Shown here: positions 18,827-26,663 of the stretch, one piece after another
How positions within the stretch are numbered: position 1 is the first letter of the stretch
Layout: each line of letters begins with the position of its first letter
Assembly: GCA_009918005.1 (NCBI GenBank)
Contig: RGDC01000006.1
Span: forward strand, 1 to 34,757
Direction: 5' to 3'
Source of the DNA: Actinomycetota bacterium
Lineage (GTDB): Bacteria > Actinomycetota > Actinomycetes > S36-B12 > UBA5976
Length of the DNA stretch: 34,757 bases
Notes under the pieces: generated by a model
Told to the model about the DNA's origin: nothing
The model's database searches: none
What the model saw: only the letters and a program-made list of their open reading frames with translations
Position numbers and translations under genes: made by a program

Positions 18827-20605
18827 GTGAAGTCAAATCGCTGGATTAAGTTCGCAACACTCGCAGGAATCGCCTTTGTAAGTGTTGCACTTTTGAGTGG
18901 ATCAATAATTGTTAGTAATTCACCAGGCGGATTTAATGCAGGTCTAACTCGTGCTGTCGGAAATGGCGATACTCCCGGTGGTTTACTTCGACTAGGGTCG
19001 TCGGCACCGTGTGACTCGCTAGATCCAGCGCAAACTTTCGATCCTTGGTGCGCTGTAGTTCACCGTGCGTTTTCCCGAAACTTAATGGCATTTGCAGGCA
19101 AGCCAGGTGAAGAAGGACTAATTGTGGTTCCTGATTTAGTTACTGACCTACCAGTTTCAAATTCGGACAAGACTACCTGGACTTTTAGACTTCGGACCGA
19201 TGTGTTTTGGAGCGATGGTTCTCCGGTGACAACTACCGATGTTAAGTATTCGATACAACGTTTATTTGATGACTCACTGCAAAGTCCGGTTGCGCTGGAC
19301 ACATTATGTCTCTTAAGCACTTGTAGCGGTGGTGTGCCCGATTACAAAGGCCCGTATGTAGCTCCAAAAGAAGATTTAGTTTCAATCGTTACACCAGATG
19401 AAAAAACCATTGTTTTTAATTTAAATAGACCCTTCAATGAATTCCCGCGTTTGCTCGCTACCCCACAATATGCACCTATTCAGAAGGCGCGCGATTTGTC
19501 ATTACTTGCTGCTGGCTCGAATTATGCAGCTAATCCAGCATCAAATGGACCGTTCGTTCTAACTATTGACCAAGCGGGTTTGCAGTATTCGTTTACAAGA
19601 AATGCACTTTGGACTCAGGAATCAGACGGAATCCGAATTCCAAAGGTTGACGCCATGTCTTGGAAAGTTTTTCCAGATGTAGACTCCACAGATCAAGCGT
19701 TACTCGCTGGCGAGATTGATGTGAAGTTAAATTATGGGCTAGCCCCCACCGCACGCGATGCAACTTTAGCTGATAAATCTCAACGTGCACTTATCGATAA
19801 TCCAGAAATGAGTTTTGTTAATTTTCTTGTAGTTAACCCGACCGTTCCTCCGCTAGATCGAGCCCCTTGTCGAGATGCAATCTTTTTTGCGTTAGACAAA
19901 TTTGATCTCCAAAATATTCGCGGGGGGAGTGCGACTACAGCGGTTGCGCACTCGCTAAGCCCGCCAACGATTTTAGGGTTCGATAGTTCATACAATCCTT
20001 ATCCAAGTGGTAGGGACGAAACTGGAAACTTGCGCAAGGCAAAGCAAAGTCTGGCTCAGTGCGGTTACCCAGACGGTTTCCAAATCAATATGGCTTACGT
20101 TGCAATTGGTATTGGAAAAGACATATTTCTTTCAGTGCAAAAGAGTTTGGCACGAGTTGGAATAGTTGTAGATCCAGTCGAGTTTGCGAATTTTGCGGAG
20201 TACTTCACAACAGGTATCGGCTCTCCAGAAACGATGAGCGCTCAAGCAATAGGGCTGGCATCTTCTGGTTGGGGACCAGATTATTCATCTGCATACTCTT
20301 ACTGGGCACCGCTTGTCGATGGGCGAAAAATTAAACCTTCGTCAAATCAGAACTTTGCGGAACTCAACCTTGATGAGATTAACTCTCTTCTTGATTTGTT
20401 GGATGCATCTGATTCGGCAGTAGAAACCGCACGACTAAATCGCGAAATCGAAAAGTTGGTTATGCAGGAATCTGTTTACCTTCCGTATGCCGTAGATCGC
20501 ATCGTGCTGTATCGGCCTGACTCACTCACAAACGTCTACGCTCAGATCGCACTTGGTAATCAATATGACCTGGTAAATATCGGAAAGCGCGAAATTTTGC
20601 CATAA
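18827..20605 (+). CDS. Family 5 extracellular solute-binding protein (LpqW-like position)
   Basis: The 592-residue protein is a peptide/nickel-type (SBP_bac_5) periplasmic-type binding protein. The opening GGLLRLGSSAPCDSLDPAQTFDPWC, the TWTFRLRTDVFWSDGSPVTTTDVKYSIQRL block and the C-terminal WGPDYSSAYSYW fit that fold. The N-terminus has one hydrophobic segment (about residues 8-30). Unlike the second binding protein, it has no lipobox Cys: the sequence reads LLSGS where LSGC would be expected. It lies directly after typA, as lpqW does in mycobacteria. It may be a second binding subunit for the downstream ABC importer or have an envelope role like LpqW. TAGGTA lies 6 nt before the GTG, overlapping the typA stop. 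Confidence 0.85.
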   Translation: MKSNRWIKFATLAGIAFVSVALLSGSIIVSNSPGGFNAGLTRAVGNGDTPGGLLRLGSSAPCDSLDPAQTFDPWCAVVHRAFSRNLMAFAGKPGEEGLIVVPDLVTDLPVSNSDKTTWTFRLRTDVFWSDGSPVTTTDVKYSIQRLFDDSLQSPVALDTLCLLSTCSGGVPDYKGPYVAPKEDLVSIVTPDEKTIVFNLNRPFNEFPRLLATPQYAPIQKARDLSLLAAGSNYAANPASNGPFVLTIDQAGLQYSFTRNALWTQESDGIRIPKVDAMSWKVFPDVDSTDQALLAGEIDVKLNYGLAPTARDATLADKSQRALIDNPEMSFVNFLVVNPTVPPLDRAPCRDAIFFALDKFDLQNIRGGSATTAVAHSLSPPTILGFDSSYNPYPSGRDETGNLRKAKQSLAQCGYPDGFQINMAYVAIGIGKDIFLSVQKSLARVGIVVDPVEFANFAEYFTTGIGSPETMSAQAIGLASSGWGPDYSSAYSYWAPLVDGRKIKPSSNQNFAELNLDEINSLLDLLDASDSAVETARLNREIEKLVMQESVYLPYAVDRIVLYRPDSLTNVYAQIALGNQYDLVNIGKREILP

Positions 20606-20727
20606 AAATAGGCCTTTTCTCTCGCAATACTTATGGTTATTCCCCTATTCGAGTACTCGTAGCCCACAGTATCCAAATAGACTTCAAAAGGTGAATTAAA
20701 GGTGAACAACTGGAAGGCAAATCGAAA

Positions 20728-21693
20728 ATGTCGTTAGTCGAAGCCACTGAAACACAGGCTGTCGTTGGGCGAACCCTGCGACAGCTGGCGTGGGCTCGGC
20801 TGCGCAAAGATCGGGTTGCAGTTGTCAGCATTTTTGTTCTGGTATTTATCCTGTTCATTGCTGCCTTTGGGCCATTGATTTCTAAGTGGATTGGCGTTAA
20901 TCCTTACGATTTCAACACTGATTTGCTAAGTGATGCCGGAAGTTTGCCGCTTGGTCCATTTGGCGGGGTTTCTTTAGAGCATCCGCTTGGAGTTGAGCCA
21001 CTAACAGCTCGTGACATTTCGGCTCGACTGTTATTCGGCACGCGCATCTCATTGTTTATCGCACTATCTGCAACGCTAATTACCGTTGTGGTTGGAACAG
21101 TAGTTGGAATCGTTTCTGGTTATTCTCGTGGCAGAACCGATACTTTATTAAGCCGGTTCATGGACATCACACTTGCATTCCCGTTACTCCTCGTAATTAT
21201 TGCCATGTCGCCAGTTTTGGAACAGCGCCTACAGGCTTGGGGATTACCGGAAGGAAATCCCTCACGTATTACAACTTTGATTTTGGTACTGAGCATCTTT
21301 GGCTGGCCTTACCTAGCGAGGTTAATTCGTGGCCAGGTACTTTCGTTGCGCGAACGAGAATTCGTCGAGGCAGCCGTTTCCATTGGTTCGAGTAATCGAA
21401 GGATTTTGTTTCGCGAGCTATTGCCAAATCTTTGGGCACCTATTTTGGTTTATGCAACTATCGCAATGCCGGGACTAATTGGTGCTGAGGCCGCCCTTGC
21501 TTACCTTGGAATCTCAGTGGTGCCTCCAACCCCTACTTGGGGTTCCATGCTTGAAGAATCAGTTGGCTACTTTACCGTTGACCCGTTCTACTTCTTTGTG
21601 CCACTTTCGATGCTTCTAGCTGCTGTGCTTTCGTTTAATTTGCTTGGAGATTCCTTGCGAGATGCACTGGATCCGAAAGCGGACAGAAACTAA
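20728..21693 (+). CDS. Oligopeptide ABC transporter permease, DppC/OppC type
   Basis: The 321-residue inner-membrane permease has about six transmembrane segments. An N-terminal first helix (VAVVSIFVLVFILFIAAFGPLI) is followed by a soluble loop and the transport core. The EAA loop is EFVEAAVSIGSSNRRILFRELLPN, which contacts the ATPases, and the family end reads LGDSLRDALDPK. It pairs with the DppB-type permease encoded after the second binding protein. The ATG has a GGAAGG about 10 nt upstream, a loosely spaced ribosome site. An 11-codon GTG mini-ORF overlaps the start in another frame. Confidence 0.9.
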   Translation: MSLVEATETQAVVGRTLRQLAWARLRKDRVAVVSIFVLVFILFIAAFGPLISKWIGVNPYDFNTDLLSDAGSLPLGPFGGVSLEHPLGVEPLTARDISARLLFGTRISLFIALSATLITVVVGTVVGIVSGYSRGRTDTLLSRFMDITLAFPLLLVIIAMSPVLEQRLQAWGLPEGNPSRITTLILVLSIFGWPYLARLIRGQVLSLREREFVEAAVSIGSSNRRILFRELLPNLWAPILVYATIAMPGLIGAEAALAYLGISVVPPTPTWGSMLEESVGYFTVDPFYFFVPLSMLLAAVLSFNLLGDSLRDALDPKADRN

Positions 21694-21694
21694 G

Positions 21695-21721
21695 TTTTTC
21701 AGTTTCTCGAGAACTGAAAAA
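21695..21721 (+). other. Perfect 10-bp inverted repeat between dppC-type permease and binding-protein genes
   Basis: TTTTTCAGTT and AACTGAAAAA flank a 7-nt spacer containing CTCGAG, beginning just after the permease stop. On the plus strand no T-run follows the hairpin, so it is not a standard intrinsic terminator in the direction of the operon. It may act as an mRNA processing or stability element for the downstream binding-protein message. Confidence 0.5.
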
Positions 21722-21807
21722 AATCACAACCTCAACCGGGGAAGTGAAAATGTGATTCATCCGAATCACGACCTAAAGATGCGAACCCGCATCTCAATGG
21801 AGGAAAT

Positions 21808-23499
21808 ATGAAGAAGTCGACAGGCATCCGCTTCGGCGTTGGTGCAGTGTCGCTGGCTCTTTTGCTCACCGCGTGCGGTGGCGGAAGTGACTCAGCGAAC
21901 GGAAGTGGAACGAAAGGTGGAACGCTAACAATCCTTACGGAAGCAGAGCAGATTCTTCACTTAGATCCACAGCGTAATTACACGGGTGAAGACCTAGCTT
22001 TTGCTAGCGCTTACCTAAACCGCACCCTTACTCAGTACACACTGAGCAAGGACAACAATGAAGCCAGCCAGCTAGTTGCAGATGCAGCTACTGACACCGG
22101 CACCACACCAGATGGTGGTCTAACTTGGGAGTTCACTCTTAAGGACGGCATGAAGTGGGAAGACGGCAAGGATGTAACTTGTGAAGATTTCAAGTATGGA
22201 ATCTCTCGCACATTTGCAACTGACATCATCACTGATGGTCCGGCTTACGCAATGACCATGCTCAATGTCACTGATTACAAGGGACCATATGTAGATGATG
22301 CTGCGGGTCAGGCATCCTATGACGCAGCTGTTGTTTGTGAAGGCAACAAGATTACATTCAATCTTGCAAAGCCAGCATCTGACTTCAACTACGCAGTTAC
22401 CTTGAGTGCATTTGCGGCAGTCCGTAAAGACGCCGACACTGGTGAAACTTATGATGACAAACCACTGTCAAACGGTCCATACAAGATTGAGTCCTACGTA
22501 AAGAAGGACAAGCTAGTTTTGGTTCGTAATGAGAATTGGGATCCAGCCACAGACACTTTCCGTGGTGCTTTCCCAGATCGCATCGAATATGTATTCGCCC
22601 AACCAGCAGCAGTTATCACTGAACGTTTGATGGCAGATGCTGGCGACGATCAGACTGCGATTTCGCCAGATAGCGTTGATTCAGCGAAACTTGCTGTTGT
22701 CTTTACTGATGCCAAGTATGAAAAGCGTCGTTATGACGAACTAGATCCATATGTTCGTTACTACGCAATCAACACCAAGAAAGTTCCAAACGTTAAGCAC
22801 CGCCAAGCTATTCTTGCCGCTGTAAACCGTGCCGAACTTCGCACAATTGCTGGTGGCGAGTATGCCGGTGATTATGCAGACGGTGTCGTGAAGCCAAACA
22901 TCGGCGCTGACTATGCACCGACTGGCTTGTGGGATGGCCTATTAGGCGAAGCAGTTCCAGCCGAAGGTAATCCAGATCTAGCTAAGAAGTTAATTGCGGA
23001 TTCGGGAGAACCATTCCCACAACCATTCGTAATTGACTATGGCCAAAGTGAAACAGCGGATAAAGCTGCTGCATCTCTTGTTGCGTCATTAGCTAAGGCT
23101 GGCATTGTTGCCAAGCTAAATCCACTAGAGCCAGGCGCTTACTACGGCGTGGTTTTGGATCCAGCAAAGCAGGGCTCCATGTCAGCATCTGGCTGGGCTC
23201 CGGACTGGTCAAATGCATCTACAGTTATTCCTGAACTGTTTGCTGCAAACGGTGGATTCAACCTTTCGCAGTGGGATGATGCAGCTTTCTTGGCTGAATC
23301 AGATGCTGCAAAGGTGATCACAGATCGCGCAGAACAAGCTAAGGCTTGGCAGGCACTAAGCAAGAAGTCGATGGAATTGGCGCTTGCTTTACCTACCCGC
23401 TTTGGTAAAGAACAGCGCATTCATGGCTCAAAGGTTAATGGTGCCTACATTTGGGGACCATACGGCTCATGGCCATATGCATCACTATCAGTTAAGTAA
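21808..23499 (+). CDS. Oligopeptide-binding lipoprotein (SBP family 5)
   Basis: The 563-residue protein has a lipoprotein signal (LALLLTACGGGSDS, Cys about residue 23) followed by a Gly/Ser-rich tether. The mature part is an SBP_bac_5 domain: GGTLTILTEAEQILHLDPQRNY, LTWEFTLKDGMKWEDGKDVTCEDFKYGISRTF and a C-terminal SGWAPDWSNASTVIPELF. It captures peptides outside the membrane for the surrounding permeases. ATGGAGGAAAT gives a strong Shine-Dalgarno, one of the best in the window, which suggests high expression. Hairpins bound the gene on both sides. Confidence 0.92.
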   Translation: MKKSTGIRFGVGAVSLALLLTACGGGSDSANGSGTKGGTLTILTEAEQILHLDPQRNYTGEDLAFASAYLNRTLTQYTLSKDNNEASQLVADAATDTGTTPDGGLTWEFTLKDGMKWEDGKDVTCEDFKYGISRTFATDIITDGPAYAMTMLNVTDYKGPYVDDAAGQASYDAAVVCEGNKITFNLAKPASDFNYAVTLSAFAAVRKDADTGETYDDKPLSNGPYKIESYVKKDKLVLVRNENWDPATDTFRGAFPDRIEYVFAQPAAVITERLMADAGDDQTAISPDSVDSAKLAVVFTDAKYEKRRYDELDPYVRYYAINTKKVPNVKHRQAILAAVNRAELRTIAGGEYAGDYADGVVKPNIGADYAPTGLWDGLLGEAVPAEGNPDLAKKLIADSGEPFPQPFVIDYGQSETADKAAASLVASLAKAGIVAKLNPLEPGAYYGVVLDPAKQGSMSASGWAPDWSNASTVIPELFAANGGFNLSQWDDAAFLAESDAAKVITDRAEQAKAWQALSKKSMELALALPTRFGKEQRIHGSKVNGAYIWGPYGSWPYASLSVK

Positions 23500-23514
23500 T
23501 TAATTGACGTTGGC

Positions 23515-23546
23515 GTCTGTGAGCGGACTTAGGTTCGCTCACAGAC
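23515..23546 (+). other. Perfect 11-bp hairpin after the binding-protein gene
   Basis: GTCTGTGAGCG pairs exactly with CGCTCACAGAC around a 10-nt loop. It starts 16 nt after the binding-protein stop, and only a weak T-rich stretch follows (CTCGTTTCT). It could be a partial terminator or a 3' stabiliser that raises the level of the binding-protein message relative to downstream permease and ATPase genes. Confidence 0.6.
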
Positions 23547-23599
23547 TGCCCTCGTTTCTGGTCACTTTAAATGAAGTAAAACTTCAATCAGAAAGGTAA

Positions 23600-24592
23600 A
23601 TGATGTTTCCTTACATAGTGCGACGTATTTTTGTCATGATTCTTATGTTGACAATCCTGAGCATCATTACTTTCTTGTTGTTTAACGCAGTTCCTACTGA
23701 CCCGGCCAAGTTGACTTGTGGCAAAACTTGCACGCCAGAAATCGTCGCAGCAAATCGGATCAGACTGGGTCTGGATCAACCCCTATATGTTCAATACATC
23801 GAGTGGATAAAAGGTATTTTCGTCGGACGTACCTACGGCAGCGGTACTGCCACATTTGATTGTTCAGCTCCTTGTCTTGGTTACTCCTTCCGTAATGGCG
23901 AAGAAGTTACAACCATGATTGTTGATGCTCTTCCAGTAACCCTTTACTTAGCGATTGGTGCTTTCGTTCTTTGGATGCTCATTGGCATCTCATCGGGTAT
24001 TGTCGCGGCAAAGAATCATGGTAATTGGAAAGATCGAACCATCATGGGGATTTCCTTAATTGGTTACTCACTCCCAGTTTTCTTTGTTGGACTTTTACTT
24101 TTGATATTCGTAATTGTTCGATGGAATTTGTTACCTTATCCCGATTACGCTTCTCCATTTGAAGACCCAGTAGCTTTCTTCCAAACCATGCTCCTGCCTT
24201 GGTTGACTCTCGCGATTCTTTACGCGGCTTACTACACCCGCCTGACACGTTCCCAGATGTTAGAAACAATGGGCGAGGATTACATTCGCACCGCTCGCGC
24301 CAAAGGCCTTTCTGAACGTGTGGTTTTCCGTAAGCATGCGTTCCGTGCCGGCCTAACTCCAATTGTCACCTCGGCGGGACTTGATCTTGCGGGACTATTG
24401 GGCGGTGCAGTAATCACTGAATACATTTTTAGTTTGCCAGGACTTGGGCGCTTAGCAATTGGTGCAGTAACTGAATATGACTTGCCAACTATCACAGCAA
24501 CTGTGCTAGTTGCAGCAGTATTTGTCATTGTCGCCAATTTAATAGTCGACATTCTTTATGCCGCGATTGATCCAAGGGTGCGCTTGTCATGA
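23600..24592 (+). CDS. Oligopeptide ABC transporter permease, DppB/OppB type
   Basis: The 330-residue membrane protein starts with the typical DppB N-terminus (MFPYIVRRIFVMILMLTILSIITFLLF), has about six transmembrane segments, and carries the EAA loop DYIRTARAKGLSERVVFRKHAFRAGLTPIVT. The family end [15 protein letters not shown] is intact. Two tandem ATG codons (23600, 23603) follow AGAAAGGTAA, and either may be used. It is coupled to the ATPase gene by an ATGA overlap. Confidence 0.92.
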   Translation: MMFPYIVRRIFVMILMLTILSIITFLLFNAVPTDPAKLTCGKTCTPEIVAANRIRLGLDQPLYVQYIEWIKGIFVGRTYGSGTATFDCSAPCLGYSFRNGEEVTTMIVDALPVTLYLAIGAFVLWMLIGISSGIVAAKNHGNWKDRTIMGISLIGYSLPVFFVGLLLLIFVIVRWNLLPYPDYASPFEDPVAFFQTMLLPWLTLAILYAAYYTRLTRSQMLETMGEDYIRTARAKGLSERVVFRKHAFRAGLTPIVTSAGLDLAGLLGGAVITEYIFSLPGLGRLAIGAVTEYDLPTITATVLVAAVFVIVANLIVDILYAAIDPRVRLS

Positions 24593-25620
24593 CAATTGAT
24601 TCAAATTTGATTTTAGAAGTTAAGAACTTAAATGTTGAGTTCACAACGGATGATGGAATCGTCCATGCTGTTAACAACGTTTCCTACAAAGTTGAGCGCG
24701 GTAAGACCCTAGCAATTGTTGGTGAATCAGGTTCTGGCAAGAGCGTATCCAGCCTTGCGGTTATGGGTTTGTTGACCGCTTCAAACTCAAAGATTACAGG
24801 CGAAGTATTTTTCAACGGAAAAGAATTAGTTGGCGCGGATCCCGAAGAAGTTCGCAAACTTCGTGGCGATGAAATGGCAATGATCTTCCAGGATCCATTA
24901 AGCGCCTTGCATCCTTATTACACAATCGGCGATCAATTAATTGAAGCAGTACTCGTTCATAACAAAGTAAAAGATTCTGAGGCACGTTCTAGAGCTGCTG
25001 AGATGTTAACGAGAGTTGGGATTCCATCAGTTGAGCAGCGTATGAATGAGTACCCGCATCAACTATCGGGCGGTATGCGCCAGCGCGTAATGATTGCAAT
25101 GGCTTTGATCAATGGACCCGAACTTTTGATTGCAGATGAACCAACAACAGCTTTAGATGTAACGGTCCAAGCGCAAATTTTGGATTTGTTGCGAGAGTTG
25201 CAGAAAGAATTCGGCACCGCGATTGTGTTGATCACACATGACTTAGGGGTAGTTGCAGATTTAGCTGATGAAGTTTTAGTTATGTACGGTGGCAGTGCAG
25301 TGGAACATGCGCCAGTTCGCGAGATTTTTTACGAGCCGCAAATGCCGTATACCTGGGGTTTGCTGGCATCGATCCCACAGATTTCCGCAAAGAAGGAACA
25401 ACTTGATCCGATTCCTGGTTCACCGCCATCATTGCTGAACCTGCCCATGGGATGTGTGTTCGCACCTCGTTGCACCTTTAAGGCTCAAGTTTCTGATGAT
25501 GCTTGTGCCAACAAGTTTCCTGACTTGCTTGCAGTATCAGTGGATCACGAAGCGCGTTGCCATCTAACTGAGTCCCAACGTACTGCGATTCGGTCTGAAC
25601 GCAAGATTGGCAAGGTATAA
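24589..25620 (+). CDS. Oligopeptide ABC transporter ATP-binding protein, DppD/OppD type
   Basis: The 343-residue ATPase has Walker A GESGSGKS, signature LSGGMRQR, Walker [13 protein letters not shown] and switch His in LITHDLG. The C-terminal oligopeptide-specific extension includes the cysteine motif [10 protein letters not shown]...[11 protein letters not shown]...ARCH, a likely [4Fe-4S] site common in Opp/Dpp ATPases. The ATG overlaps the permease stop, so translation is coupled. It forms the heterodimeric motor with the next gene product at the cytoplasmic face. Confidence 0.95.
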   Translation: MTIDSNLILEVKNLNVEFTTDDGIVHAVNNVSYKVERGKTLAIVGESGSGKSVSSLAVMGLLTASNSKITGEVFFNGKELVGADPEEVRKLRGDEMAMIFQDPLSALHPYYTIGDQLIEAVLVHNKVKDSEARSRAAEMLTRVGIPSVEQRMNEYPHQLSGGMRQRVMIAMALINGPELLIADEPTTALDVTVQAQILDLLRELQKEFGTAIVLITHDLGVVADLADEVLVMYGGSAVEHAPVREIFYEPQMPYTWGLLASIPQISAKKEQLDPIPGSPPSLLNLPMGCVFAPRCTFKAQVSDDACANKFPDLLAVSVDHEARCHLTESQRTAIRSERKIGKV

Positions 25621-25622
25621 CC

Positions 25623-26645
25623 ATGCCGGAACCAATCCTAAAAGTTAAAGAATTACAGAAGTATTTTCCAATCCAAGGTGGGGGGTTGTTCAATCGAGTT
25701 GTTGGAAATGTTCAGGCTGTTGATGGACTAAGTCTGGAAGTTTTCCCTGGTGAAACTCTTGGTCTAGTTGGTGAAAGCGGTTGTGGTAAATCAACAGCTG
25801 GCCGTGCCATGTTGCGACTGATTGAACCAACTGCTGGCTCGATCGAATTTGATGGTCAAGACATCACAAAAATCAAGAAAAAAGAACTCGTACCACTTCG
25901 TCGCGAAATGCAGATGATTTTTCAGGATCCATTTTCATCTCTAAATCCTCGACACACGATTGGTGACATCATTGGGGCCCCATTTAGAGTTCAGGGCGTT
26001 AAGCCCGAGGGTGGCATCATGAAAGCCGTTCAAGGTCTAATGGATCGCGTTGGATTAAATCCTGAACATTACAACCGCTACCCAAATGAATTTTCTGGCG
26101 GCCAACGTCAGCGGATTGGAATTGCTCGAGCTATTGCGCTAAAACCGAAGTTAATTGTTTGTGATGAACCGGTATCAGCACTTGACGTCTCGATTCAAGC
26201 TCAAGTTCTCAATCTACTGGATGATATCCAGCAAGAGTTTGGCCTTGCCTACATATTCATCGCGCACGATTTATCGGTAGTTCGACATATTTCTGACCGT
26301 GTTGCAGTTATGTATCTTGGCAAAATTATGGAACAGGCACCGCAAGAGGTTTTGTATCAGGCACCGTTGCACCCATACACACATGCATTGCTTTCAGCAG
26401 TTCCAATTGCAGACCCAGATCTTGAGCGCTCCCGAGAGCGAATCATCTTGTCTGGTGATTTGCCAAGCCCAAGCAACCCACCAAGCGGTTGTGTCTTTAG
26501 AACCCGTTGCTTTAAGGCGCAGGCCCGGTGTGAATCTGAAGTTCCAGAATTACGCGAGTTAGCATCTGGTCACAAAGTGGCCTGCCATTTCCCAATGGAT
26601 ATCTCAGGCAGTTCTTCGGCCTCTGGAACAGACTTCCTGAAGTAA
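25623..26645 (+). CDS. Oligopeptide ABC transporter ATP-binding protein, DppF/OppF type
   Basis: The 340-residue ATPase has Walker A GESGCGKS, signature FSGGQRQR, Walker [13 protein letters not shown] and switch His in IAHDLSV. The C-terminal motif [25 protein letters not shown] supplies the conserved cysteines. It begins 2 nt after the DppD-type gene ends. The typA-to-dppF block has the permease, binding protein, permease, ATPase, ATPase order known from other actinobacteria. The end of the operon meets the S9 peptidase gene head-on, with only 18 bp between. Confidence 0.95.
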   Translation: MPEPILKVKELQKYFPIQGGGLFNRVVGNVQAVDGLSLEVFPGETLGLVGESGCGKSTAGRAMLRLIEPTAGSIEFDGQDITKIKKKELVPLRREMQMIFQDPFSSLNPRHTIGDIIGAPFRVQGVKPEGGIMKAVQGLMDRVGLNPEHYNRYPNEFSGGQRQRIGIARAIALKPKLIVCDEPVSALDVSIQAQVLNLLDDIQQEFGLAYIFIAHDLSVVRHISDRVAVMYLGKIMEQAPQEVLYQAPLHPYTHALLSAVPIADPDLERSRERIILSGDLPSPSNPPSGCVFRTRCFKAQARCESEVPELRELASGHKVACHFPMDISGSSSASGTDFLK

Positions 26646-26663
26646 TCCCAGCGTCAGGTTTAA

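Noticed and set aside
20702-20737. 11-codon GTG mini-ORF overlapping the DppC-type permease start
   Set aside because: AAAGG abuts its GTG without spacing and the peptide has no features. Possible leader coupling cannot be supported from one sequence.
21695-21721. Intrinsic terminator after the DppC-type gene
   Set aside because: The hairpin is perfect but is followed by A residues rather than a T-run on the coding strand, so it was recorded as an inverted repeat instead.
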